Assembly: GCF_013240295.1 (NCBI RefSeq)
Contig: NZ_JABETK010000001.1
Location: 930,001-994,000 of the forward strand
DNA: 64,000 nt
Direction: 5' to 3'
Source: Neoaquamicrobium sediminum
GTDB lineage: Bacteria; Pseudomonadota; Alphaproteobacteria; Rhizobiales; Rhizobiaceae
Below, piece after piece: positions 50,844 through 62,131 of this stretch. Position 1 is the first letter of the stretch; every line of letters begins with the position of its first letter. A program made the position numbers and the translations under genes. The notes beneath the pieces were generated by a model that saw only the letters and a list, made by a program, of their open reading frames with translations, made no database searches and was not told the origin of the DNA.

Positions 50844-51334
50844 TCAGGCGAGGCTTTCGATATCCTCGTCGGAGAGATTCATCGGCACGACGGTGACCGG
50901 GATGGGGAATGCGGCACCCTTGCCGGCAACCGAGGCGACCAGCGGTCCCGGCCCCTCTTTCGCGCCACCGGCGGCCAGCACCAGGATTGCGATGTCCTGA
51001 TCGTCCTCGATCAGCTTGTGGATTTCTTCCGTCGGTGAGCCCTCGCGGATCACAAGCTCCGGTTCGATGCCGATCCGTTCGCGCACCTTCGCCGCCTGGG
51101 CATCAAGCACCGCAGCAGCTGCGGCATTGATTCCTCGCGCATGATCTGCTCGACGCCGAGCCAATGCTGGAAATCGCCGGGTTCGATGACGTAGAGGAGC
51201 ACGACAGAGCCGTTGGTCGCCTGCGCGCGGCGCGAGGCATAGGCGATAGCGCGCTCGGACTCCGGCGTTTCATCGGCGACCGCAAGGAATTTCCGCCGGT
51301 GACCGGCTTCACGGCTCAGACGTTTGGAAACCAT
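50844..51334 (-). pseudogene. universal stress protein UspA-family, frameshifted
   Basis: About 163 residues if repaired. UspA fold: RKFLAVADETPESERAIAYASRRA at the start, GVEQIMREE, ELVIREGSPTEEIHKLIEDD and the nucleotide loop GGAKEGPGPLV. The first frame breaks after MREE; adding one A near 51131 gives MREEINAAAAAVLDAQAAKV and continues to 50844. Single-base loss, likely a sequence error. 97 bp after trpS on the same strand. Confidence 0.87.
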
Positions 51335-51431
51335 CTAATCTCCCGACCCGGCACCCGCTGCCGACGGCGCAATCTGCCATCGGATGCGGCGGCGGGCAAG
51401 CCGTCGCATCCGGGCAAACCGACAGGCCTTG

Positions 51432-52499
51432 TCAGTCGTTGAGCAGGCCAATGATCTCGCGTACGCCCTTCATGGTGGCTTCCGCGATCACCTCGGCGCG
51501 TTCGGCGCCTTCCCGCAGCACCCCGTCGACATAGGTCGTGTCGGCCGAGATGCGGCGCATTTCGGCTGCGATCGGTGCGAGCCTGTCGACGGCCAGATCG
51601 GCAAGCGCCGGCTTGAAGGCGGAGAACTGCTGTCCGCCGAATTCGGCGATCACAGCCTCGCGGGTCTTGTCGGCCAGCGCCGCATAGATGCCGACGAGGT
51701 TTTCGGCTTCCGGGCGTGCCTTCAGACCGTCGAGTTCGGACGGCAACGGCTCGGGATCGGTCTTGGCCTTCTTGATCTTCTTCGAGATTGCATCGGCGTC
51801 ATCGGTCAGGTTGATGCGCGACAGATCCGACGGATCGGACTTCGACATCTTCTTGGAGCCGTCGCGCAGGCTCATCACGCGCGTGGCCGGCCCCTCGATC
51901 AGCGGTTCGGTCAGCGGGAAGAAGCCGTTGACGGTTTCCTCGCCGACTTCCATCTCCACACCAAGGCCGAGATCACCGATCTTGGCGGAGAAGTCGTTGT
52001 TGAACTTGGCGGCGATGTCGCGCGTCAGCTCGAGATGCTGCTTCTGGTCGTCGCCCACCGGCACGTGCGTTGCGCGATAGACGAGAATGTCCGCGGCCAT
52101 CAGGCTCGGATAGGCGAGAAGGCCGAGCGATGCGTTCTCGCGGTCCTTGCCGGCCTTGTCCTTGAACTGGGTCATGCGGTTCATCCAGCCGATGCGGGCG
52201 ACACAATTGAAGACCCAGGCGAGCTCGGCGTGCTGACGCACCCGGCTCTGGTTGAAGACGATGTGCTTCGTCGGGTCGATGCCGGCCGCCAGGAAGGCGG
52301 CAGTGATCGAACGTGTCTGGCCGGGCAGGTCGTCATGGACGAGCTGCGCGGTGATCGAATGCAGGTCGACGACGCAATAGATGCAGTCGTGGCTTTCCTG
52401 CAGCGCGACGAATTTGCGGATCGCACCGAGATAGTTGCCGAGATGCAGGTTTCCGGTCGGTTGAACGCCGGAGAAGACAAGGGGCTTGAATTCGGACAT
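51432..52499 (-). CDS. trpS: tryptophanyl-tRNA synthetase
   Basis: 355 residues. Class I synthetase: HIGH-like [11 protein letters not shown], adenylate-binding [13 protein letters not shown] and KMSKS (KKMSKSDPS). [11 protein letters not shown] start fits the family. ATG 52499 gives MSEFKPLVF; the open frame extending upstream to 52622 is rejected because it is not conserved-like. Follows murJ by 126 bp. Confidence 0.97.
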   Translation of the reverse strand: MSEFKPLVFSGVQPTGNLHLGNYLGAIRKFVALQESHDCIYCVVDLHSITAQLVHDDLPGQTRSITAAFLAAGIDPTKHIVFNQSRVRQHAELAWVFNCVARIGWMNRMTQFKDKAGKDRENASLGLLAYPSLMAADILVYRATHVPVGDDQKQHLELTRDIAAKFNNDFSAKIGDLGLGVEMEVGEETVNGFFPLTEPLIEGPATRVMSLRDGSKKMSKSDPSDLSRINLTDDADAISKKIKKAKTDPEPLPSELDGLKARPEAENLVGIYAALADKTREAVIAEFGGQQFSAFKPALADLAVDRLAPIAAEMRRISADTTYVDGVLREGAERAEVIAEATMKGVREIIGLLND

Positions 52500-52625
52500 T
52501 TCGTTTTTCCTGGCTTGTGGAGGGCCGTCTGAGGTGAATCGGAAGACTGCCGGCTTCGCCCTTGAACCGCGTGGTTGCAATGCGAGACGCGCGCTTATGG
52601 CCGAGCGCGCCTCACGGATCAAGCC

Positions 52626-54227
52626 TCACACGGGGTCATTGTTCTGGTCGCCGCCCGAGGGTATACCCTGCTTCCGCTTCACGTTGCGGCGGATCATGCC
52701 CATATCGGCTCCGCCCAATCCGAAAACAGCCGCGAAATAGAAAACCATGCCACCCGCAACGACGGCGGCCAGCGCTGCCGCCTGAATGTAGAACGGCGTT
52801 TCCGGCGCAAATTGCGGCTGCATGTAGCTGACGGCGAGGTGGATCGCGCCACCCATGAGCGCGGAGGCGACCAGTATCCGGGGCGCGCGTTTCAAAAGCC
52901 CCGCATCGCTGCCCCATTGGCCGCGGCGGACGAGCACGGTGAAAAGAAGCGTCGCGTTGATCCAGCCGGCAACCGCCGAGGCGGTCGCAATGCCGGGCGC
53001 GCCCATGGACGGGAACAGCAGAAGCGCGACCGATATGTTCACCGCAACGGAAATGCCCGCGAAAATCATCGGGGTTCTGGTGTCTTCCCGCGCGAAATAG
53101 CCGGGCGTAAACGCCTTGATCAGCACGAATGCCGGCAGGCCGATGCCGAAGATCGCAAGCACCTCGGAAACGACAAGCGTGTCTTCGGGCAGGAATGCGC
53201 CGCGTTCGTAGAGCACCCGAACGATGGGTTCGGCGATGGTGAACAGGGCGGCGGCCGCCGGCAGTGTCAGGAACAGGGTGAACTCGACCGAACGGTTCTG
53301 CAGGTTCGCGGCCTCGACGCGGTTGCCCGCCCGCAGCGCGCGCGCCAGCTCCGGCAAAAGAACCACACCAACGGCCACGCCGACGATGCCGAGCGGGAGC
53401 TGGTAGACCCGGTCTGCAAGGTTGAGCGAGGGAACCGCGCCGTCCTGCCCCGTAGCGATCGCCGTGCCCACAAGCGTGTTGATCTGCGTGATGCCGCCGG
53501 TGATGGCCGCGGGCAAGGCAAGCCACAAGAGACGTTTTACGTTGGGCGTCAGGCGCGGCCTGCGGAAGCCGATGGACACGCCCGCGCCGCGCACTGCGAC
53601 GAAGACGATACCGAGCTGCACCACGCCGGCAGCCAGAACGCCCCAACCGAGCGCCAGGCCGACCTCGCGGCCGTCATAGCCGCCGTACCAGGCGACAACG
53701 AGGACGCCGACCAGAATGATGTTCAGGAATACCGGCGCGATCGCGGCCGCGAAGTAGCGATGTAGGGAATTGAGCATTCCCGCCATCATGGCGCCCAGCG
53801 ACATGCAGATGAGGTAGGGGAACATGATCGCCGCCAGCTCGACCGTCAGCAGCAGCTTTTCGGGATCGTTCGCGAAGCCCGGCGCGATCGCGTAGCGGAT
53901 CACGAAGGGCATAGCCAGCTCCATCGCGATCGTCAAAAGCAGCAGAACGGTGAAGAGGACGCCGAAAACCTCTTCGGAGAACTTTTTGGCGCCGGCAACG
54001 CCGTTTGCCTCTATCTCCTTGGCAAAGAGCGGCACGAAGGCGGCGTTGAACGCCCCCTCGGCGAACAGCCGCCTGAAAGTGTTCGGAAACTGGAATGCGG
54101 CATAGAAGGCTTCCGCCACGGGCCCGGTGCCTAGCGCCGCCGCCATCATCATTTCGCGGGCGAAGCCGAAGACGCGGCTCAGCATCGTGCCGGAGCCGAC
54201 AGTGGCAAACTTCTTCACGAGGCTCAT
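52626..54227 (-). CDS. murJ: lipid II flippase MurJ
   Basis: 533 residues, about 14 membrane segments. MurJ/MviN hallmarks: KKFATVGSGTMLSRVFGFAREMMMAAALGT at the N-terminus, FRRLFAEGAFNAAFVPLF and VLYERGAF. Moves lipid-linked peptidoglycan precursors across the inner membrane. Start ATG 54227. 30 bp after glnD, same strand. Confidence 0.95.
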   Translation of the reverse strand: MSLVKKFATVGSGTMLSRVFGFAREMMMAAALGTGPVAEAFYAAFQFPNTFRRLFAEGAFNAAFVPLFAKEIEANGVAGAKKFSEEVFGVLFTVLLLLTIAMELAMPFVIRYAIAPGFANDPEKLLLTVELAAIMFPYLICMSLGAMMAGMLNSLHRYFAAAIAPVFLNIILVGVLVVAWYGGYDGREVGLALGWGVLAAGVVQLGIVFVAVRGAGVSIGFRRPRLTPNVKRLLWLALPAAITGGITQINTLVGTAIATGQDGAVPSLNLADRVYQLPLGIVGVAVGVVLLPELARALRAGNRVEAANLQNRSVEFTLFLTLPAAAALFTIAEPIVRVLYERGAFLPEDTLVVSEVLAIFGIGLPAFVLIKAFTPGYFAREDTRTPMIFAGISVAVNISVALLLFPSMGAPGIATASAVAGWINATLLFTVLVRRGQWGSDAGLLKRAPRILVASALMGGAIHLAVSYMQPQFAPETPFYIQAAALAAVVAGGMVFYFAAVFGLGGADMGMIRRNVKRKQGIPSGGDQNNDPV

Positions 54228-54257
54228 TCGATGGGGGTCCCGCCGGTCAACACAGCT

Positions 54258-57064
54258 TCATTCCGCCGCCGCTTTCGGCGTCGAACCGGTGCCGCGGCCA
54301 TTGCCGTTGCGCGCGGTGTCGCTGCCGTCCATCACGGCGATCAGCCGCTTGCGGATGTTCTCCTGGCGCGTCGGATTCTCAATCTTCTGCCCCGTCAGGT
54401 CGGTGACGTAGAAGGTGTCGATGACCTTTTCGCCGAAGGTGGTGATGTGCGCCGACGCGATGTCCAGCGACAGATCGGATATGGCGCCGGTGATTTCCGA
54501 GAGCAGGCCGGGCCGGTCCAGTCCCTTGACCTCGACGACCGAGAAGCGGTTCGACAGGGTGTTGCGCACTTCCGCGCGTGGCTGCACCCGGAACGTCTTT
54601 GCCCCCGCCGTGGCTTGGTGCGCTTCTCGATCATCTCCGGCAGCCAGCTCTTGCCGGACAGAACGTCCTCGATCAGCCGCCCCACCCGCTGAGCGCGCCG
54701 GCGCTCGTCCTCGTCCATGTCGAACTCTCGCGAGATCAGGATGGTGTCGAGCGCGCGGCCGTCTGCCGTGGTGAAAATCTGCGCGTCGACGATGTTGGCG
54801 CCCGCTGCCGCACATGCACCCGCGATTACCGAAAGCAGGCGCGGATGGTCCGGCGACAGCACGGTGATCTCGGTCACAGCCTCGAACTGGTGCGTGCGCA
54901 CCATCGTCGCCAGCCGCCGCGAGGCCGCATCGGCCTCCCGGATGAAACCGGCATGGCGTACCTGGTCATCGAGATCGACCGTCAGCAGATAGTTGTCGTA
55001 GTGCAGGCCGAGATAGCGCTTGCGCTCCTTCTCGGGCCAGTCCGCAAGCGCATCTTCGAGTACGGCGCGGGCTTCCTGGGCACGCTTGGCGCGTGTGACC
55101 TCCGAGAAGCCGCCGGTCAGTTGCAGCTCGGTCTCGTAATAGAGCGTGCGCAGTAGCTGGCCCTTCCAGCCGTTCCACACGCCGGGCCCGACGCCGCGGA
55201 TGTCGCAGACGGTCAGCACCAGAAGAAGCTTTAGCCGCTCTACCGACTGCACGACGTCGGCGAAATCCTGGATCGTCTTGCGGTCGTTGAGGTCGCGGGT
55301 CTGCGCCGTCATCGACATGACGAGATGGTTCTCGATCAGCCATGCGATGGTTTCGGTATCGGCTTTGGAAAAGCCCATATGCGGGCACAACCTGCGGGCT
55401 ATACGGGCGCCGGCTTCCGAATGGTCCTCCGGCCGCCCCTTGGCGATGTCGTGGAACAGCACGGTGACATAAAGGATGTCTCGCAGCGGTTGCAGCGACG
55501 GCATCAGCGAATGCGACAGCGGATGCACGGCCTCGGCGTCACCATGCTCGATCTCGGCGAGAACACCCACGCAGCGGATCAGATGCTCGTCGACGGTATA
55601 ATGGTGGTACATGTTGAACTGCATCATCGCCACGATCTTGTTGAAGTCGGGGATGAGCTTGCCGAGCAGGCCGGCCTCGTTCATGCGCCTGAGATTGAGC
55701 TCCGGATTGCGGCCGGAGGTGAGCACATCCATGAAAAGTCGGTTGGCTTCCTCGTTGCGCCGCAGGTTGCGGTCCACGAGCTTGAGCGAGCGAGTCAAAA
55801 GTTTCAGCGCGTCGGGGTGGAATTCGAGGCCGTGCTTGTCGGCCAGCCAGAACAGCCGCAGCAGATTGACGGGATCGCGCTCGAACACCTGCTCGTCGGC
55901 GATGTTGATGCGGTGATTGTCGACGATGAAATCGCTGCTGCCGGCGAGCTTGCGCTTGCGCCGGGAGAAATTCAGGAAGATGCGGTTGAAGCCGGGCACA
56001 TGCTTGGCCTGCTCCTCCTCCAGCGCCGCACAGAAGATGCGCGTCAGGTCTCCCACCGTCTTGGCGGTGAGGAAGTAGTGCTTCATGAACCGCTCGACGG
56101 CGGAAAGGCCCGGATGGCTGGTATAGCCAAGGCGCTCTGCAATCTCTCGCTGAATGTCGAAATGCAGTCGCTCCTCGGCGCGCCCGGTCAGGAAGTGCAT
56201 GTGGCAGCGCACCGCCCAGAGGAAATCCTCCGCCTTGCGGAACTGCAGAAACTCCCTTCGCGTGAACACGCCCTTGCCGACCAGCTCCTCGGCGGTCGGC
56301 ACGCGGTAATAATATTTGCCGATCCAGAACAGGGTGTGCAGATCGCGCAGGCCGCCCTTGCCTTCCTTGACGTTGGGCTCGACCAGATAGCGGCTTTCGC
56401 CGCCCTTGGCGTGCCGCTCGTCTCGCTCGGCGAGCTTCGCCTGCACGTATTCGGCGCCCGTGTCCTTGACGACTTCCGCGTCGAACCGGGTGACCAGCGT
56501 GTCGTAGATCGCCTCGTCGCCGCTGACGAAGCGCGCTTCCAGGATCGATGTGCGGATGGTGACGTCGGTGCGCGACAGGCGCATGCACTCGTCGAGATTA
56601 CGGGTCGCGTGGCCCACCTTGAGGCCAAGGTCCCACAGCACGTAGAGGATGTATTCGACGATCTGCTCGCCCCAGGGCGTCTGCTTGTAGGGCAACACGA
56701 AAAGCAGGTCGATGTCGGAGCCCGGCGCGAGCGTTCCACGCCCATAGCCGCCGACCGCCACCACAGCCATGCGCTCGGCCGCCGAGGGATTGCGGGTATG
56801 GTAGACGTGATCGACGGCGAATGCATAAAGAGCGCGGATCACCTCGTCCATCAGGTGCGAAAGCCGCGCTGCGCAGGCCGTTCCGCCGCCATCAGCCATC
56901 AGCATCGCTTCCGCGCGGTCGCGGGCTTCGGCGACGCGTTCCTTCAACAGACGGATCAGGGCAGGCCGCGCACCGGCGGCATCCTTGCCCGCCAGCGCAA
57001 TCATCTCATCGAGCAGCGCGCGGCCGTCGATGATCTCGTCCAGTTTGAGAGGAACTTTCGCCAT
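54258..57064 (-). pseudogene. glnD: PII uridylyltransferase GlnD, frameshifted between the ACT domains
   Basis: About 935 residues if repaired. Nucleotidyltransferase [20 protein letters not shown] domain [14 protein letters not shown] and [18 protein letters not shown]1 [23 protein letters not shown]2 [21 protein letters not shown]. Uridylylates and deuridylylates PII by nitrogen status. After KRTKPRRG the frame breaks; one missing base in the CCCCC run 54602-54606 restores [14 protein letters not shown] and ACT2 to the stop at 54258. The ACT2 loss would probably disrupt glutamine sensing, so a sequence error is likelier. Start ATG 57064; GTG 57070 is an option. Confidence 0.93.
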
Positions 57065-57135
57065 GCCCACCGGTCTTGCCGCAATCGCGCGGTCTATAGC
57101 GCGAAATTTGCGCCTTGTGTATGGCGCTGTTGCGG

Positions 57136-58755
57136 CTAGGCCGCGACGACACCCAGACCGGCCTTGCGTTTGCGCTCCGCCAGCGAGACCGGCTGCGGGG
57201 TCATGAACGCCACGAACGCCGCGATGTCGAGCGGTCGCGAGATGAAATAGCCCTGCACGAAGTCGACACGCGCCTGCATGCCGCGCAACAGCGCCAGCCT
57301 TTCGGCCGTCTCCACGCCTTCTACGACCATGACCCGACCGGTCGCCTCGATCATCTCCACGGCGTGGCGCAGCATCTTGGCCATCACCGTATTGTCGGGC
57401 GCCATTGCGAAGGCCCGGTCGAGCTTGACGCCGTCGACGGACAGGGCAGCCAGATTCTGCATGTTCGAATAGCCGGTGCCGAAGTCGTCGATATAGGTCT
57501 TGATGCCCAGCCGGCGCAGCGCTTCGATTTCCCGCTGGGCGTTCGGCGGTATCTCGTCGCTTTCGATGATCTCCAGCACCACATCGAAGCGATCCGGCTG
57601 CGACTTGAAGCCCGAGAAGATGCGCGCCAGGCTGTCGCTATCCAGGTCGCAGGGGAAGATGTTGAAGTTGACCTGCAGCCGCTTGCCCGCAGGCAGGTGC
57701 TCGGAAAGCTCGTCACACGCGCGCTGGGCAACCAGTTCGGTGAAGCGCCGCGTCATGTCATGACGTTCGATGACATTGAGGAAGCGATCGGGGAAGACAA
57801 CGCGGTCGTCAACATCACGCCAGCGGGCGAGCACCTCGCAGCCCGTGATCTCGCCCGTGTCGAGTTCCATCACCGGCTGGTAGGCGCAGACGATGGATTT
57901 CTCATCGAGGTGGCGACGGAAACGCGCCTCGAACGACCAGTATCGTGCAATCAGCGCGCTTGTCTGCAAAGTTGCGAGCGTGGCGATAATCGCCGCCCCC
58001 AGTAGCGCCAGGGCGACAAGGCCCTTGTATTGCGCGAGAAGCGCACGCAGATCACCCTCAACGACGACGCAATGCATGCCGTTGGCATCGCAGGAGATCA
58101 CGCGCATCGTGCCGTCGGCGAGGCCTTCGCCATCCGCAATCAATCGCGTGTAGATGCCCGGGCGACCGCTGCGATGCCACCATTTCCCATCCTCGGCAAC
58201 CAGCACCGCCTGCATCGACATCCAGTCGGGCCCTCGGAAGCCAGCCTCCTGCGGCGGAACGATGGCCGCGAAGGGCTCGCTCAAAGCGATCGTACCACGC
58301 TCGCCCACAAGTCCCAGGAAGCTGAGATCGCGATCAAGCCAGAACGCCACTCCGCGCTCGCCCTGTCGGCCAATTTCCGGCGCTCCGAAATCCACCACCC
58401 CGTCAAATGTGGCGACGTTCGCAGAACAGCGCGCACGCCCGCCGGGCGCATAAAGGAACTCGTTGAGGCCGTCGGGCAGATAGGCGATGCGCCGCAATTG
58501 TTCCTGGAAAGCCGGAGAACAGGGTTCGGCCGTCAGGTTTGCGTGCATGGCGTCGAAGGTGGAAAGCAGGTTTGTACGCAGCCGGACGAAATGATCCGCC
58601 GTGGAACGCGCTTCGTACGTCATCGACCTTCCGGCCTGATCCAGTGCGAACCAGCCGACAAGCGCCAGCACCGCCGCGAAGGCGACGAGCCAGACGATTA
58701 GTGAAATCACCCGCCGGTGCGCCGCCGATATGAAGACGCTGACAAACCTTGCCAT
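57136..58755 (-). CDS. cyclic-di-GMP phosphodiesterase with CSS-type periplasmic sensor
   Basis: 539 residues. Two membrane segments (about 15-40 and 240-265) bracket a periplasmic CSS-like domain with cysteines in AEPCSPAF and RCSANV (CSA in place of CSS), a possible disulfide redox sensor. C-terminal EAL domain: EVLARW in place of [25 protein letters not shown] of VKLDR, VEGVET and QGYFISRP; the metal and catalytic residues look kept, so an active phosphodiesterase is predicted. The E-V-L change is seen in some active enzymes. Single gene between glnD and DUF982. Confidence 0.92.
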   Translation of the reverse strand: MARFVSVFISAAHRRVISLIVWLVAFAAVLALVGWFALDQAGRSMTYEARSTADHFVRLRTNLLSTFDAMHANLTAEPCSPAFQEQLRRIAYLPDGLNEFLYAPGGRARCSANVATFDGVVDFGAPEIGRQGERGVAFWLDRDLSFLGLVGERGTIALSEPFAAIVPPQEAGFRGPDWMSMQAVLVAEDGKWWHRSGRPGIYTRLIADGEGLADGTMRVISCDANGMHCVVVEGDLRALLAQYKGLVALALLGAAIIATLATLQTSALIARYWSFEARFRRHLDEKSIVCAYQPVMELDTGEITGCEVLARWRDVDDRVVFPDRFLNVIERHDMTRRFTELVAQRACDELSEHLPAGKRLQVNFNIFPCDLDSDSLARIFSGFKSQPDRFDVVLEIIESDEIPPNAQREIEALRRLGIKTYIDDFGTGYSNMQNLAALSVDGVKLDRAFAMAPDNTVMAKMLRHAVEMIEATGRVMVVEGVETAERLALLRGMQARVDFVQGYFISRPLDIAAFVAFMTPQPVSLAERKRKAGLGVVAA

Positions 58756-58896
58756 TGAACGGCCCCCATTCGCCCGTCACTAGGACATGAAAAGCTCAAG
58801 CGACCGTTAATGGCCATCGCCTCGTGATGTGCGCCCACGTCCGGCAACCGTTACGTGCGCGCCGCGTTAAAGCCGATTGCAACCGGAGTGCTCGTG

Positions 58897-59149
58897 ATGA
58901 AGGACTGGTGGGACAAACCCGTTTGCCTGATCGTCGGCAAAACGGAAACCTGTAGGGTCGAGAGGATGGAAAAGGCAGAAGATATGCTGCTGAACGATTG
59001 CCGACGACAGTGGCCCTGCCTATTCTCACGCCAGAGAAGCTCTCACCAAGGCGCTTCAAGACCCGGCAAGCGACAGCTCTCGCAAGGCTGCGCGCCTGGC
59101 TTTTGCCGCCGCCGCGGATGAAGCCGGCATTCTGTCCGATGACGCGTAA
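58897..59149 (+). pseudogene. DUF982 protein, frameshifted
   Basis: About 83 residues if repaired. The first frame reads WWDKPVCLIVGKTETCRVERMEKAEDMLLNDCRRQWPC, the usual DUF982 start; the second frame from about 59021 reads YSHAREALTKALQDPASDS and AAADEAGILSDDA to a TAA at 59147, the usual DUF982 end. One extra base (or two missing) near 59014-59020 joins them. DUF982 proteins are small, rhizobia-rich and of unknown function. ATG 58897 has GGAG about 9 bases upstream. No frame in the given sequence covers the whole protein, so it is easy to miss. Confidence 0.75.
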
Positions 59150-59222
59150 CGGACCGCTGGAGCGACGCTCTCGGCAAGAGATTTGAAAGCGCCAGGTGCA
59201 CCACCGTTGCCGTCGCACATCA

Positions 59223-59279
59223 GCTTCAGCGGCGCCTGGACAGTTCCTTGTGCTTCAGCGGCGCACGGACAGTTCCTTG
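59223..59279. repeat. 28-bp tandem duplication at the 3' end of mutS
   Basis: 59223-59250 and 59252-59279 match at 26 of 28 bases (GCTTCAGCGGCGC..GGACAGTTCCTTG). The second unit holds the mutS stop; the first repeats the last codons and a stop beyond it. Confidence 0.85.
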
Positions 59280-62000
59280 AGCCGATACAGGGCCTCGAGC
59301 GCCTCTCGAGGCGTCATCTCGTCGGGGTGCAGGCTCTCCATCGCGTCGGCCAGCGCACCGCCACCCGCCGGCTTTGGAGCCTCGCGTTTTGCAGCAACCG
59401 AAAACAGCGGCAGATCGTCGACGAGGCGTGCCGCTTTGCCTGACGTTTCGCCTTCCTCGAGTTGTCGAAGCACCTCGCGCGCACGCTGGACCACCGCGTC
59501 CGGCAGGCCGGCAAGGCGCGCGACCTGCACGCCGTAGGACCGGTCGGCCGCGCCTATGCCTACTTCGTGCAGGAAAACGACGTCGCCTTCCCACTCCTTG
59601 ACCCGCATCGTCACGTTGTGCAGCCGGGAGAGCTTTTCGGCCAGCGCGGTCATTTCGTGGAAGTGGGTGGCGAAGATCGCGCGGCAGCGGTTCTTCTCGT
59701 GCAGATATTCGACCGCTGCCCAGGCGATGGAAAGGCCGTCGAACGTGGCCGTGCCGCGGCCGATCTCGTCGAGAATGACCAGCGCGCGGTCGCCGGCCTG
59801 ATTGAGGATCGCGGCCGTCTCTACCATCTCCACCATGAAGGTGGAGCGGCCGCGCGCCAGATCGTCCGAGGCGCCGACTCTGCTGAACAGCCGGTCCACG
59901 ATCCCGATATGCGCCGCGGCCGCCGGAACGAAGAAGCCCATCTGCGCGAGGATCGCGATCAGCGCGTTCTGGCGCAGGAAGGTCGACTTGCCGCCCATGT
60001 TGGGGCCGGTCAGCAGCCATATCGCGCCGTGCTTGGCATCGCCCTCGGGGACAGGTCGCAATCGTTGGCAACGAACGGATCGGCCAGTTGCCGGTGCAGG
60101 GCCTGCTCGACGACCGGATGGCGTCCGCCGTCGATGTGGAACGAAAGGCCATCGTCGACGACAGGCCGGCAGTAGTTTTCCGAAGCCGCCAGCACCGCCG
60201 CTGCGGCGGCCACGTCGATTTCGGAGAGTGCCGCGGCACCGGCGCGGATTGCCTCGGCGTGCGAGACCACTTTCTCCAGCAACGCGTCGAAGACCGCCAG
60301 CTCGATCTGCAGCGCCCGGTCGGCCGCGTTGGCGATCTTGGTTTCCAGCCCGGCCAGTTCGGTGGTGGTGAAGCGCATCGCGTTCGCCATCGTCTGGCGA
60401 TGGATGAACCGCGCCTTGGCAGCATCCGTGCCGTTCATCACCTCCGCATGGTTGGCCGTCACCTCGATATAGTAGCCCAGCACATTGTTGTGCCTGATCT
60501 TCAACGAGCGGATGCCGGTTTCCTCGGCAAGATCGCGCTCCATGCCCGCAATCACCCGGCGCGACTGGTCACGCAACGCGCGCATCTCGTCGAGTTCGGC
60601 ATTGTAGCCGGTGCGCACGAAGCCGCCGTCGCGCCGCAGCAGGGGCAGTTCCTCCGCAAGCGCCCGGTCGAGATGGGACGAAAGATCGGCGGGCAGTGAC
60701 GAGAGCGCGTCGCACGCGTTCTTCAGCCCGTCCGGCAGCATCGCCGCCGACACAGCTTCCAGCACCTGGCGGGCCGCTTCCAGTCCCGCGCGCAAAGCGC
60801 CGAGGTCGCGCGGACCGCCGCGTCTGAGCGCCAGCCGCGACAGGGCACGCGGCATGTCCGGCGCACCCTTGAGGACTGCCCGCAGCGCCTCGCAAAGCCG
60901 CGTCTCGGCAGACAGGAACGAAACACAATCCAGCCGCCGGTTGATCTCTGCGGGGTCGGTCAGCGGCGAGGTCAGCCTTTCGGCCAGAAGCCGCGCGCCG
61001 CCTCCCGTGACGGTACGGTCGATGGCTTTCAGCAGAGAGCCGTCGCGGTTGCCGGACAGCGTACGCGTCAGTTCCAGATTGGCGCGCGTGGCCGCGTCGA
61101 TGAACAGGCTCGATCCGCTCTCCTCGCGTTCGGGCCGTGCCAGCGGCGGACGCTCCGAAATCTGCGTCTTCTCCACATAGGCGATCGCGCCCGAGATGGC
61201 CGCGAGCTCGGCGCGAGAAAACTGGCCGAAGCTCTCCGGCGTCGCCACGCCGTAGAAGCGCGCGATGCGGCCCGATGCGGCGGCCGAATCGAACAGGGCC
61301 GCCGGCTGCGGATTGGCCACACGGCCAAGCACGTCGAACACCGCGCGCAGTTCGGGATCGTGATAAATCGGGTCGGCAACGATCAATTCGCGCGGATCGA
61401 CGCGCAATATGTCCGCGAGCAGCCGGTCGGCCGCGCTTTCGGCCACCCGGAACGAACCTGTCGAGATGTCGATCCAGGCAAGCGCGTAGCTGTCTCCGTT
61501 GCCGGACGCGCTGCCGCCCTGCCCCTTCACGCGGCCAAGCGTCATCATATAGTTGGCTTCCGAGGGCGCCAGAAGCTTTTCCTCGGTGATTGTGCCCGGT
61601 GTGACGAGGCGCACGACGTCGCGGCGCACCACCGACTTCGAACCGCGCTTCTTCGCCTCGGCGGGGTCTTCCACCTGCTCGCAGACCGCGACCCGATGGC
61701 CCTGCGCGATCAGCTTTGCAGATAATCGTCCGCCGCGTGCACCGGCACGCCGCACATCGGGATGTCCTCGCCCTGGTGCTTGCCGCGCTTGGTCAGCGTG
61801 ATGCCGAGCGCACGGCTGGCGATCTCGGCGTCCTGGAAGAACAGCTCGTAAAAGTCGCCCATCCGGTAGAACAGCAGCGAATCCTGGTTTGCCGCCTTGA
61901 TCTCGATGAACTGCTCCATCATCGGTGTCGCGCCCGCCGTCGACAGGACGGGCGGTGTCGGCGCGGCGCCGGCGGTGCGGATGGGCGTTTCGTCGTTCAA
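59255..62000 (-). pseudogene. mutS: DNA mismatch repair protein MutS, with two frameshifts
   Basis: About 915 residues if repaired. Domain I has [29 protein letters not shown] and the mismatch-reading F-x-E (F of MGDFYELF); later GYYIEVT; ATPase [34 protein letters not shown] and TGVQ-type H-loop region. Frame break 1: CAAAG should be CAAAAG at 61715-61717 (restores [17 protein letters not shown]). Break 2: one base missing in the GGGG run 60048-60051 (restores [16 protein letters not shown]). Start uncertain: TTG 62000 with AGAAGG upstream, or GTG 62048. An error in the sequence is likelier than a mutator null, but a mutS loss would matter. Confidence 0.92.
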
Positions 62001-62131
62001 CGGCGGATTGCCTTCTGGAGGAAGCGGTTTTCCTGCTTGGCGATTCACGGCGGCCAAGTGTAGCCTTAATCGATGCGGCTCGGCAAAACTCCACAAGAAC
62101 GAGCCACCCGGGGAAGGAAACAGACACCATC

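Noticed and set aside
52636..53765. Long frames on both strands overlapping murJ
   Set aside because: Arg/Ala-rich, out-of-phase; murJ has 14 consistent membrane segments.
55325..57139. 604-codon plus-strand frame opposite glnD
   Set aside because: Shadow frame of glnD; no recognisable domain.
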